The notes below the pieces were generated by a model. It was not told where the DNA came from. It saw only the letters and a list, made by a program, of their open reading frames with translations, and did not search any database. A stretch of DNA of 64,000 nt from the NCBI GenBank assembly GCA_038503035.1, contig JAVSML010025230.1:186001-250000 (forward strand). The letters are read 5' to 3'. This document shows, piece after piece, positions 46,457-57,090 of this stretch. The first letter of the stretch is position 1; each line of letters begins with the position of its first letter. This stretch comes from Crocodylus rhombifer (lineage: Eukaryota > Chordata > Crocodylia > Crocodylidae). The position numbers were made by a program, and so were the translations under genes.

Positions 46457-47364
46457 TGTGGGAGGGTGGGGATCCGCAGGGCTCGGTCCTCAGGCCTGCA
46501 CTGTTCATCAGCGACTTGGACGAGGGGGTAAAAAGCACCTTGTTCAAATTCACAGATGACACTAAGATGTGGGGGGAAGCGGGCACATTAGAAGGGAGGA
46601 ATGGGCTGCAATTGGACCTGGACAGGTTACAGGGGTGGGCGGATGAGAACAGGATGGGTTTCAACACTGATAAGTGCAAAGTGATGCACCTGGGGGGGAA
46701 GAACCAGCACCATACCTACAAGCTGGGGAACTCCTTTCTCATCAGTACAGAGGCAGAAAAGGATCTTGGTGCCATTATTGATGCCAAAATGAACATGAGT
46801 CGATTGTGTGAGGATGCGGTCAGGAAGGCCAACCGTACCTTGTCATGCATCCACAGATGCATCTCAAGCAGGTCCAAGGAGGCAATCCTCCCCCCCATGT
46901 GACACTGGTCAGGCCACAGTTGGAGTACTGCATCCAGTTCTGGGTGCTGCACTTCAGGAGGGATGTGGACAACATGGACAGGGTCCAGAGGAGGGCCACT
47001 TGCATGGTCAGCAAATCAGTCATGGGAGCAGCAGGACAGGCCCTATAAGGACAGGGTGCAGGACCTGAACCTGTTCATCCTCCACAAAAGAAGGCTGAGG
47101 GGGGATCTAGTGGCCATTTACAAACTAGTCAGGGGGGACCAGCAGGCATTGGGGGAGTCCCTGTTCCTCCGAGCACTCCCAGGTGTGACAAGAAATAACG
47201 GTCACAAGCTGGCAGAGGGCAGGTTTAGGTTAGACATCAGGAGGTGCTACTTCACTGTCAGGGCAGCTAGGATCTGGAACCAACTTCCAAGAGAAGTGGT
47301 GCTGGCTCCTACCCTGGGAGTCTTTAAAAGGAGATTGGATAAACACCTTGCTGGGGTCCTTTGA
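46456..47364 (+). pseudogene. CR1 reverse-transcriptase C-terminal half with two offsetting frameshifts
   Basis: First frame: LFKFTDDTKMWGEAGTLEG with the intact aspartate pair (about 46540-46590), RLQGWADENRMGFNTDKCK, VMHLGGKNQHHTYKLGNS and DLGAIIDAKMNMSRLCEDA. A C-run at about 46888-46896 shifts the frame; VTLVRPQLEYCIQFWVLHF then reads in another frame until about 47030, after which the first frame resumes (YKDRVQDLNLFILHKRRLR, RAARIWNQLPREVVLAPT) and closes at the natural C-terminus (about 47364). Only the part from the aspartate pair onward is present. Confidence 0.9.
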
Positions 47365-47449
47365 CCCCAGTACTCTTTCCTGCCATGGCAGGGGGTTGGA
47401 CTTGACGATTTGCTCACGTCCCTTCTGACCCTATAAACTATGAAACTAT
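46457..47449 (+). mobile_element. CR1 LINE inserted in an older LINE
   Basis: 5'-truncated CR1 with the 3' terminus ttggacttgacgatttgctcacgtcccttctgaccctataaac and a short tgaaactata tail. aaaga occurs on both sides (46452-46456, 47450-47454), a possible short target duplication. Flanking reading frames belong to one different LINE, which shows the order of insertion. Confidence 0.9.
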
Positions 47450-47452
47450 AAA

Positions 47453-47770
47453 GACCAAAATATTCAAAACAACCATCCATGTTCTGCAATACACTGACAA
47501 ACGTGTCATCCTTGCACACACTAAGGAAAACCTCGAGATAGTGCTAGATCTTTTTTGGGGAAGCCTACCAAACTTTGCGCCTCTCTTGAGAAGACTGAAG
47601 CACTCAATCAGCCAGCTGCAGGGCATGAATGCAACCCCACTCCTCAAATTACTACTGAGGAAGAGACCCTGGAAGTAATCAAGTATTCCCTTACCTTGGT
47701 AGCCACCTCTCTTAGAGAACAAACATTGACAAGGAGATCCAGCAAGGGACCTAGTGAGAAGCACCATAGG
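47453..47770 (+). pseudogene. older non-CR1 LINE reverse transcriptase, right half
   Basis: The frame after the CR1 reads TKIFKTTIHVLQYTDKRVI, where YTDK (47490-47501) sits at the YADD catalytic box, so the second aspartate is replaced by lysine; then LAHTKENLEIVLDLF. In a shifted frame the next conserved block appears, KTEALNQPAAGHECNPTPQ and ITTEEETLEV (about 47590-47680), the usual KKTEVLHQPAP region of this LINE group. It continues 46151-46456 across the CR1. Confidence 0.75.
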
Positions 47771-47818
47771 GAAATTGCTTTGTTTTGTTTTTATTCAATA
47801 TGATCTCCAGAAAGACAC

Positions 47819-48716
47819 CAAGATCCAGGTATATATATCCTGGTCCACAGCCCCCTGCCCTCTGCAATAGTGCCCAAGCCCCAGCTGCCACACAGGGAAG
47901 GTGGCGGCTGCTACAGTTCAGTGGAGCATGGGGCTCAGCTCCCCCTCCCCCATGGACAGTACTGCCAAAGCAGAGCCCATGGGGGTTGGGGGCTGCCAAC
48001 TGCGGTCTCAGGCTCCCTATGATGCTGCCCTTTCCCTAGGGCCTCTGCAACACAGTGGGGTGGGACCCAGGGCCGGGAGGNNNNNNNNNNGCAGAAAGGA
48101 GCTTCCCCATCCCACTTTTCCCTTCCGCACCATATTCCAGCTGCTAAGCTGCAGTGGCCCCAGGGGGAGGGCACTAAGGTGGGGAGCCTGAGCCCACAGT
48201 GGCCAGTTTGCACCCATCCCCACCCCACAAACAGATCTGGGGGGTATGCACCTCCCTTGCCTCCCCAAGAGTGTCTTCCCCCCTGCCCCCTAGACAAGCT
48301 ACCCATGGCTCTGTCCCACTCCTCACCAGGGCCCTGTGGCCATGCATTCCAGCCCTGGGCCCCAAGCCTCACACACTGCCTGGGTTGGGCAGTGGCAGGA
48401 GCCCTAACCCCAGCCTTAGTCCAACTCACTCCTTCCCTCCTTCCATCCCTATCAGGGCCTCCTCCATCCTCCCTCCCCTCCACCAGGCTTACCTGTGGGA
48501 ACTACTCTTCAGGCTGCCTGGTGGCCATGTGCATGTGTGAGGGCGCACATGCAGATGGCACTCCCTGCCTCCTGGTCTCCCCAGCCCCTTGCAGGCTGGA
48601 TTCTGCCAACCTGCAGAGAGGTCACTGGAAAAAAATGGAAAATCTTTATGTTTCTGTTAAAATGAAAAATCTGCTTTTTCCTGTTTTTCCATGGAAAATA
48701 GAAAACCTGGATCCCT
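47819..48716. mobile_element. hAT-like element related to 38148-38677, with gap
   Basis: The right end (ggaaaatagaaaacctggatccctg) in reverse complement is cagggatccaggttttc, identical to the left terminus at 38148. The left end (caagatccaggtatata) is decayed. The core is G/C-rich, 38148-like, and holds a 10-N gap. I see no matching 8-bp flanks, so the left boundary is approximate. Confidence 0.6.
48081..48090. other. assembly gap (10 N)
   Basis: Ten consecutive N inside the G/C-rich core of a transposon-like element. Confidence 0.99.
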
Positions 48717-49314
48717 GGTTATTTGCTATAGTAGGGTGGCTATCACAAAGTCTTTTTGCTTCATTTTGTTTTTTAATTCTAGTGCTGAAGTTGTGTGGGA
48801 ACCCAAGAAAGACACTTCTTTCTCTTTCATTTTTTTTAAATGCTACCTATGGCAATATTGTATTTCATTAATCATATCTTGTCTACAGGTTCTGTCCAAT
48901 TTGAAATAGTTGAATGCATACAGATTCCCTTTCACCTACATGCTCACTCCAATGCTCCTTTTCTAATAAGATATATGGTATTTGTATAGAAAACCCTTTT
49001 ATAGACATACCAAATATGGGTATAGCCTGACTCTGAAATTACCTATGCCTTCAGAAATACCAATGTCAGAGATAAATACCAGGAAAGAGAAGCAGGGACA
49101 TCCCAGTCAGGGGTACTATCATTATCGGTGACAGGCAGAGGCTATACTCCAGTCATCTCAGCTTTGCACTGGTCAAAACTTCACTCAGGCTACTGTTTTG
49201 GAAGGGCTGGATTTAAATAAACATGCAGGTATTCAGAATCAGTCATGCTGTAGAAGTTACTTTATTAAAATAATTATAAAATAGATACTATATATGGAAT
49301 TGGAGTGATATTTT
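48717..49314. other. AT-rich spacer
   Basis: No gene or named repeat. Confidence 0.4.
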
Positions 49315-50142
49315 TAGGGGTGTGTGAAATGGGCCCTATTTGATTTGAATTTGGATTCAGCCCAAACTGGGGACAGTGATTCAATTAGTTGATTCAGATC
49401 ACTGTCCTTGATTCAATTTGGCTGAATCCAAATCTGAAGATTCGATGCCGATTCAGAGAATCAGAGATTCGGCCATAGACACAGCTTTAAAAGTCTTTCT
49501 ACACACCTCAAGGTAGCAGGCATGGCTCATGAATGCTGTGATGATGGGGCAGATGGAGTGTCCCACAGGAGTGCGGGGGTGGGGACTCTGTGCTCAGTGG
49601 CGAACCTGGAAGTGTCCACCACTGAACATGCAGGGGGACTGCTACTTCCAGGTCCACCACTGAGCATGCAGGGGGACCCTCTGCCCCCCACCCCAGCTTG
49701 GCAATTTGCTGTGGGGGGACCCTGGATGCCCCCCTAGACCCAGGATGCACCAGTCACTGAGCCAGGGAGACAGGGTGGGGGGGCAGCATGCTCCCTGGCT
49801 GACCCAGAAGTGGACTTGAAGTGTTTCTGTTCCACTTCCAGATCTGCTGCCAAGCATGCTGGGCACCACCCCCGTGATCCCGTGGGATGCTCCATCCACC
49901 CCACTATCTCAGTATTCACAAGCTGCCTGTTATTTTAAGGTTTATAGAAAAAACATTTAAAGCTGTGTCTATGTCTGAATCATTGAATCTTTCCTAATCT
50001 CTCGGAATCGATTCAGAAGGTTCCAATTTGATTTGGAGAGATTAAAGGTCTCCTGATTCAATTTGGATTTGGAGATTCGGCCACTGAATCAGGCTGAATC
50101 TCTGCCAAATTGAATCAGTGACTGAAGCTTCACACAGCCCTA
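49315..50142. mobile_element. hAT-like foldback element (828 bp), TAGGGNTGTG family
   Basis: Ends TAGGGGTGTGTGAA and, in reverse complement, TAGGGCTGTGTGAA. atattttt lies on both sides (49308-49315 and 50143-50150; it overlaps the first T of the element, so the boundary is uncertain by one base). The inverted repeat is long: about 49330-49500 pairs with about 49935-50130, including the atagacacagctttaaa / tttaaagctgtgtctat arms. The core between is G/C-rich without transposase motifs. Confidence 0.85.
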
Positions 50143-50150
50143 ATATTTTT

Positions 50151-50722
50151 ACTGAATATAGTTGGTATGCCATTACAGATTTGTCAGATTTCACTCCATT
50201 TGATTAGATGATTTAGCCTTTTGGGCCCTCATTCAGGGTAATACTTAAGAAGAATCCATCATTAAGCCTGTAAAATAGTCCAACTGAATTACCTGAATCT
50301 GGGCTCTGGGAATGTTACAGCATATGTATTCCTTAACTCTGTTCTCTTTACACAAAAGAAAGAGTAAATATACTCTGCTCCTAGATAAAAACAATATCTA
50401 ATTTACTAACAGATGTTGCTTTTGTCCTAGGATAAAGCCTTTTGTCTTGGGATCCTATCGGCATATATTTTCCTGCTTCAAGTACCTATGAAACACATAG
50501 GATGAAATTTGCTAACACTTTTCCCCCAGCACATGGCTTTGTGCAACCATAGGGTTATTGCACTTAATTCCAGGGACAAGCCAGTCTGACTGTGGGCTAG
50601 TTCTGGTCACCTACTGGCAGAGGAGCAGCAATGCAGCTTGGAAGGGCTACATGTATACATAGCTGTGCTGCTCCTGTTTTGATCTGGGTTAGTCCGAACC
50701 ACTTCAAATGATATAGTATTTA
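50151..50722. other. spacer
   Basis: No gene or repeat recognised. Confidence 0.4.
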
Positions 50723-50727
50723 CAGCC

Positions 50728-51667
50728 TTTCATGGCACAGAGTCCTGCAGGATGGCCGTGGTCTCCCCAAGGCCCCCTTACTGTGCCAAGTTGGCCCAAT
50801 GGGCACCCTCAATTTTTTCCCACCATGTCTTTGTTGGTAAAGGTATATTAGGGAGGTTGCCTTAACATCATCTTGGACACGGTTTTGCTGTACTCTGACC
50901 CCATGGTCTCCTGGACCACTTGTGGGTACCATTCTACAATGGGCATTTTGAGGCACCCTAGCCTTATGGGCCACATGTGGCTCCAACCACCCCTTTACCT
51001 TGCCCCAAGCCTCGCAGATGGAACTGACCTTGTTCAGTCTGGGCCTTGTTACAATTTGGCCCCCTGGTCCTCCTTGGGCTCTCCGCAGCCCTGTCTTGCA
51101 CTGTGCCTCCCTGGTGCTCAGGCTCTCTGCAGCCATGTCTAGCACTGCGCCTCTCTGGCACCAGGGTCAGTGCACCCCCAAGTGCCACGCCCCCTCTGGT
51201 GCCAGGGTCCCCACACTGCCATGGGTCCCCTATGAGGCCTCCTCCATCCCCTAACAGTCGCACCCAAACCAGCGGTCTTAAACAGCAAACAAAAACACAA
51301 GCCCCTGGGCTATAACATAAATCCAAGCCACCCAGCTATAACATCACTCAAGCCATACTGGGGTGTTCCATCCCTCACCAGTATCAGAGGCTGTACCTGC
51401 AGTCAGGCCTCTCCTCTTTTGCTTGCTCTGGGGGAGCTCCTTCCTTCTTGGCTGCTGGCAGGGAACTGCCATCCTAGCCAGCCCTGGGGTTTATGTGTGA
51501 GCCAGGCCCTGCCCCTTCCGGGCAGCTGACCGCTGGCAAGTGTGGGCCACTAGCTCACTCTGGTTGCCCTGGTAACCAACAGCTGAGGCTCCCCACTCAC
51601 TGCTAGGGCTCTTTTCCTAGCAGTTTCTACTCTTTAAAGGAGCAGGGCACCTATGTGCTCTGCGACA
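50728..51667 (+). mobile_element. solo LTR (940 bp), cagcc target duplication
   Basis: cagcc flanks both ends (50723-50727, 51668-51672). The right end GCTCTGCGACA and the left TTTCATGGCACAGAG are partly inverted (GGCACAGAG versus TGTCGCAGAGC); the initial TG appears mutated. The last ~190 bp match 11414-11606. C/T-rich with GTTTATGTGTGAGCC where a TATA-like box could lie. No internal retroelement genes adjoin. Confidence 0.65.
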
Positions 51668-51740
51668 CAGCCTTATTGAAAAAGGATGAGCGTAGTAGAG
51701 TTACACAAAAAATAAGAACAATTCAGTAGAAAATTACTCA

Positions 51741-51802
51741 AAAAAAAAATATATATATATCTATAGATACTTATCTATAGATACATACCATACTTACTAT
51801 AT

Positions 51803-51838
<36 letters not shown>
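51741..51838 (+). repeat. AT-rich tract and (GATA)n microsatellite
   Basis: An A run and (TA)n at 51741-51762, a ctatagatactt duplication, then about nine GATA units at 51803-51838. Confidence 0.95.
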
Positions 51839-52230
51839 TGCACACACATTTAGTGGTGGTAAACAAGTCAAATTTATTCTAATGAAGCAAGTGGAAATAT
51901 ACCATTTTGAATTCATAGGATATTTGGCTGATATATTATCCTATAAAATAAGGTAATGTCTATAAACATTTTAACTATCTCCCAAAATTCTAATAGCATG
52001 TTTATAGCTTTCTATTAAATTATGTAGGATTTTTTATAAATTTCATAGAAAAAATTTATTTGTTACGAAATATATATAATAATAATGAAGGTTCATCAGC
52101 ATGTATATGTTACTAACAGCCTGTCATATTTATTTTACGTTTTCATGGGAAAGTAAAATTTATATCTAAAAGCTCCGAGAGAATGTGCTTAACATTTTAA
52201 AAATGAAAATAAATGAGTATGCAATACCAC
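51839..52230. other. AT-rich spacer
   Basis: No gene recognised. Confidence 0.4.
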
Positions 52231-52440
52231 AGAATCATAGAAAACAAGTCGAAAAGAGATCTCAAGAGACCATTTAATCCATTCCCATGTACAAAACCAT
52301 AATTAAGTATACATAAACCATCTCTAATAGATATTTGTCTGACCTGCTCATAAACACTTTGACTGATTTCACATCATCCATCAGCAAACTATTCAACTGC
52401 TTGACTATCTTAATTTAAGATAAAATGCTAAGATTTGTAA
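52231..52440 (-). mobile_element. ancient CR1 3' fragment
   Basis: Reversed terminus agaatcatagaaaacaagtcg, then catttaatcca, ccatctctaatagatatttgtctgacctgctcat and actattcaactgcttgactatc, which match the order of an old CR1 3' region. Strongly diverged and AT-drifted. Confidence 0.65.
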
Positions 52441-54270
52441 GATTTCTATTTTTTCTTTAAATAAGTAATTCATTAGACAAACTATTTTATGTCCTTTTAT
52501 TTTTAAAATAAACTATTTTACTGCCCACTATATAAAACTAACAAACCTCTAAACTATTGAAGTACAATGGTAGCTATTTAAAACATATACTAATATGCTG
52601 GGTTCTTAGCAAATCTAAATAACTGAAAATTTACTACGGATAAACATTTTGAAACATTAACATGAGCATGCTGTTCTCAAAAGGGAATCAGATCTAGTAT
52701 CTGACTGTGTGTTTTGTAAATTAAAATTTCAAATCATAGTGAGCAAAGTAGTCTAAATAATAATTACATGAATTCCAATTAAATGTTACACAGTAATTAC
52801 AATGAGCATTATTACCAAATTCAATATACAACTTTGGTTTAAATTACTGTCATGAAACAGTGCAACAAGCAGGTGCATCACACATCAACAGGTGGAAGAG
52901 CAATTACAGGTGCTTGTATATTAAGGAAGAAATGAAATGAGCATATTTCACTGTGTTTTATGCTTATCTATTTTTTTTAGAGGGCCTTCATATGCTATTG
53001 CAATTCATCTATTCTAAAATGTGCTCGAAGGATGAACAGAACCTGACTGTTAAAAACAATTCAGAATAGGAAAAGAACTAGAGCCATAACTAGAGTCTGT
53101 AATTTTTGTATGCACACACCTGTAAATAAACTAAGACAGAAACTGCCAGTCTGGGTCAGCTGATACATCAGATGCTTCAGAGGAAGATGCTGGAAGTACC
53201 CTAATGCTTAGTAGCTAGGGAGTTGTTTTTGTGCTGAAGTTTAATATTTAATAAAAGCTTTACAGAATGCAAAAAGTGGAGGAGACTTAATGCAGATAAA
53301 TTTCCCTCTTCCCCTGAATCAGCCTGGATTTTCATTCATTTGTGTTTCAAAAATTAGCAGTCTACAGTCAAAAAGCATGATTATATGTTGTAAAATCTGC
53401 CACAGAACAGCCTGGCTTCCCTAAAAATATTTGTTCTAAAATAGCTACAAATTTTGGAGCTATTTTTACAGTCTAGTATTACACAATGACAAGATGCCTT
53501 ATATATGGCCAAAGTCCATTGGAAGGATGTGTAACCGAATAACACAATACTCTGGCATATAAAAATTTAGAAATACTAGTTTGGTCCCAACTCATTACAA
53601 ATCAGGTCTCCCACTTCATCATTACAGCCATGAATTCAGAGATGTTACAGCTGCAGGTCAAACTAAGGTAGGCCTCCACTTATAAGCCAAATAATAATAA
53701 TAACACTCTTTTGTTTCCAAATCTCTATGCAGGTGTACCATGATTTTACATTTTAATATCATACAACATCACGTTACCTCTGCCATTATAGCTTCATTTG
53801 TCAGTTGTCAAATGACATGTGAAATGATCTATTTTTTCAGTTTGAATTGGTTTGCCCTTCCCTCCCAGAAAATTTCTCACAGTATATTAAACTTGCAAAC
53901 ACAATTGAAACCACAGAGTTTTCATGACAGAACAATGTATTTCAACCAGTTTGTACATAATACTGTATCTAATTTCAGGTTTGCCTAAAGGATTTTCAAA
54001 GCTGGGTAAACCTATAAATCAGACGGCTATATTTCAAGTTTTACATGGCAACGAGTGCTCTGTATACTCTTGAGAATCAAGCTTTTTTCGGGCTGGAATT
54101 TAAGGGCCTAGAGAAATTGGTACTTTGACTACATAACATAACATGAAAACCAGCCTGTAAATTTGATCTATGCTTCGGAGTCACATTCTCTTCCATTGTT
54201 TCCTTTTTTCTCGTGGTGAAGAAATTATTGAATAAATTATTGTTGGAAGTGAGGCTAGACTCTGCATATA
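52441..54270. other. AT-rich spacer, 1.8 kb
   Basis: No gene, RNA or named repeat is supported. Confidence 0.45.
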
Positions 54271-57090
54271 AAATCACAGAAAGTTAGGGTTGGAAGGGAC
54301 CTCAAGAGGTGATTCAGTCCAACTCCCTGCTCAAAGCAGAACCATCTCCAGCTAGATCATCCCATCCAAAGCTTTGTCTAGCCAAGTTTTGAAAGCCTTC
54401 AAGGATGGAGCTTCCACCATCGGTCTGGGTAACCTGTTCCAGTGCTTTACTACCATCCTAGTGAGAAAATTATTCCTAATATCTAACCTAAGCATCCCTT
54501 GGTGCAACTTGAGACCATTGCTCCTTGTTCTGTCATCTGTCACCTCTGAGAACAGTCCAGCTCCATCCTCTTCTGAAGCCTGCTTCAGGTACTTGAAGGC
54601 TTCTATTAAATCCCCCCTCAGTCTCCTCGTCTCTAGACTAAATAAGACCAGTTGCCTCAGTCTTTCTTTGTAAGTCATGTCCCCAGCCCCCTCAACATTT
54701 TTGTTGCCCTCTGCTGCATACGCTCCAATTTGTCCACATCCTTTCTGTAGTGGAAGGCCTAAAACTGAACACAGTACTCCAGATGTGGCCTCACCAGTGC
54801 TGAATAGAGGGAAATAATCACTTCCCTTGACCTATTGGCAACACACCTATCAGTGCAACCTAGTATGCCATTAGACACCTTGGCAACAAGGGCACACTGT
54901 TGGCTCATATTCAGCTTATTGTCCACTGTAACCCCCGGGTCCTATTCTGAAAAGCTGCTGCCCAGCCAGTCAGCCCCCAGCCTGTACTGGTGCATGGGAC
55001 TGTTCCATCCTAAGTGCAGGACTTTGCACTTGTCCTTGCTGAACCTCATAAGATTTCTTTTGGTCCAATCCTCAAATTTGTCTAAGTTACTCTGAATCCT
55101 AGCCCTACCCTCCAGCATATCTACTACTCTCTGCTGCTTGGTGTTATCTGCAAACTTGCTGAGGGTGCACTCCATCCCATCTTCCAGGACACTGATGAAG
55201 ACATTGAACAAAAATTGGCCCCAGGACCGACCCCCTAGGGCACTCCACTTAATAGCATTTGCCAACTAGACACCAAGCCATTGATTACTGCTCTCTGAGC
55301 TTGATGCTCCAACCAGTTTTCTATCCACTTTACAGTTCATTCATCCAGCCCATACTTCCTCAGCTTGCCTGCAAGAATGCTATGGGAGACAATATCAAAA
55401 GCCTTGTTTTTGGTGTACCACATCCACCTGTCTCCCGGCATCCACAGAGCCAGTCATCTGGTCATAGAAGGCAATTAGGTTGGTCAGGCATGACTTGCCA
55501 CTGGTGAATCCATGCTGACTGTTTCTAATCATCTTTTTCTCCTCCAAGTGCTTAGAAATGGATTCCTTGAGCATCTTCCTCATGATTTTTCCAGAGACTG
55601 AGATGAGGCTGACTGGTCTGGAGTTCCCTGGATCCCCCTTCTTCCCTTTCTTAAATATCAGCATTATTGCTCTTTTCCAATCATCTGAGACCTTTCCTGA
55701 TTGCCATAAGCTTCCAGCTTTTCTAAGTAGTACCTAACCTGCTCTTTCACCACTGAGGGCTGTTTACCTCCTCCCCAAATTGTGCTGCCTGGTGCAGTAG
55801 TCTGGGAGCTGATCTTGCCTGTGAGGACTGAGGTGAAAAAGGCATTTATCACTCAAGCCTTTTCTGCATCTTCTGTCATAAGGTTGCCTTCCCAATTCAG
55901 TAAGGGACCCACACTTCCCTTAATCCTCCTCTTGCTACTGACATACTTGTAGAAAGCCTTCTTGTTACCCTTCACATCCCTTCCTAGCTGCAACTCCAAT
56001 TGCTCTTTGGCCTTCCTGACTTCATCCCTGCATGCCCAAGCACTGCTCTTATATTGTTCTTAGTTATTTGTCCAAGTGTCCACATCTTATAAGCTTCTTT
56101 TTTGTAATTTAGTTTACTGAAGAGTTCCAGGCCAAGCTGTTCTTCTGCCATACTTGCTAGTCTTCCTGCACATAGGGATAATTTGTTCCTGCATTCTTAG
56201 TAAGGCTTCTTTAAAGTGTAGCCAGCTCTCCTGGATTTCCTTCCCCTCACATTGGCTTCCCATCAGTTCCCTGAGCGAGTCAAAGTCTCCTATTCTGAAG
56301 TCCAGGGTTCTTACTCTGCTGCTCTTCATCCTTCCTTTCCTCAGGATTCTGAACTCAATCATCTTGTGGTCACGGCTGCCCAAGTTGCCATCAATTACCA
56401 CACTCCTCACCAATTCTTTCCTGTCTGTGAGCAGCAGGTCAAGAAGAGCATGGTCCCTAGTTGGCTGCTCCAGCACTTGCACCAGGAAGTTGTCCTCAAC
56501 ACTCTCCAAAGTCTTCCTGGATTGCCTGAGCACGGCTGTCTTGCCCTCTCAGCAGATGTCAGGGTGACTGAAGCCCCCCATGAGAACCAGGGCCTGTAGT
56601 TGAGAAACTTCCACTAGCTGTTTGAAAAAAAGCCTCATCCACTACTTCCTCCTGGTTTGGTGGCCTATAGCAGACTCCTACCACAACATCATCCTTGTTG
56701 CTCTCCTCTCAGTCTCTAACCCAGAGACTATCAAGAGGCCTATCTCCAGCTTCATACTGGAACTTTGAGCAGTCATAAGGCTCTTTTACATAAAGTGCAA
56801 ATCCTCCTCTTCTCCCCTGCCTTTTCTTCCTGAACAGTTTGAACCCACTCATGACAGTGCTCCAGTCATGCAAGCTCCTACCAAGTCTCCATTATTCCAA
56901 TAACACCACAGTTCTGTGACTTTGCAAAGACTTCCAATTCTTCCTGCCTGTTTCCCAGGTTCTGTGCATTTATGTACAGGCACCTTAGGTAACTGGTGGA
57001 TTGCCCTGATTTCTCAGGAAGTATGAGAGTACCTCTCTGTTGCCCCCTCCTGCTTGCTCTTCCTTCAGGTCTTCTACTCACCCACCTACC
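54271..57090 (-). mobile_element. CR1 LINE, most complete copy in the window (2.8 kb)
   Basis: The reversed 3' terminus at 54271 (gttggaagggacctcaagaggtgattcagtcc) runs through the 3' non-coding segment, C-terminal domain, reverse transcriptase, linker and endonuclease, to about 57090 near the N-terminus of ORF2. It is uninterrupted and parallels 43041-45778. CR1 ORF2 is about 3 kb in known elements, so little of it is missing at the 5' side; ORF1 is absent. Confidence 0.92.
54352..57081 (-). pseudogene. CR1 ORF2: endonuclease plus reverse transcriptase, many breaks
   Basis: In the coding direction: the endonuclease start (57081-56878) with YLRCLYINAQNLGNRQEELE and NCGVIGIMETW, whose terminal E-T-W belongs to the AP-endonuclease-like catalytic region; a later part (56533-56114) with RDHALLDLLLTDRKELV, GNLGSRDHKMIEFRIL containing the conserved SDH-like position as RDH, and TLDFRIGDFDSLRELMG; the linker and reverse-transcriptase start (55852-55395) with KISSQTTAP, NSRPVSLISVSGKIMRKML and QHGFTSGKSCLTNLIAFYDQ; then [19 protein letters not shown] (about 55190-55130), where the second catalytic aspartate is asparagine; and the C-terminus (54678-54352) with LRQLVLFSLETRRLRGD and WNRLPRPMVEAPSLKAF. 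Stops and shifts separate the pieces. Confidence 0.9.

Noticed and set aside
48179..48871. 230-codon open frame spanning a G/C-rich segment
   Set aside because: It crosses a hAT-like element and its AT-rich flank, proline/leucine-rich by composition, with no domain; competing frames are open on both strands.
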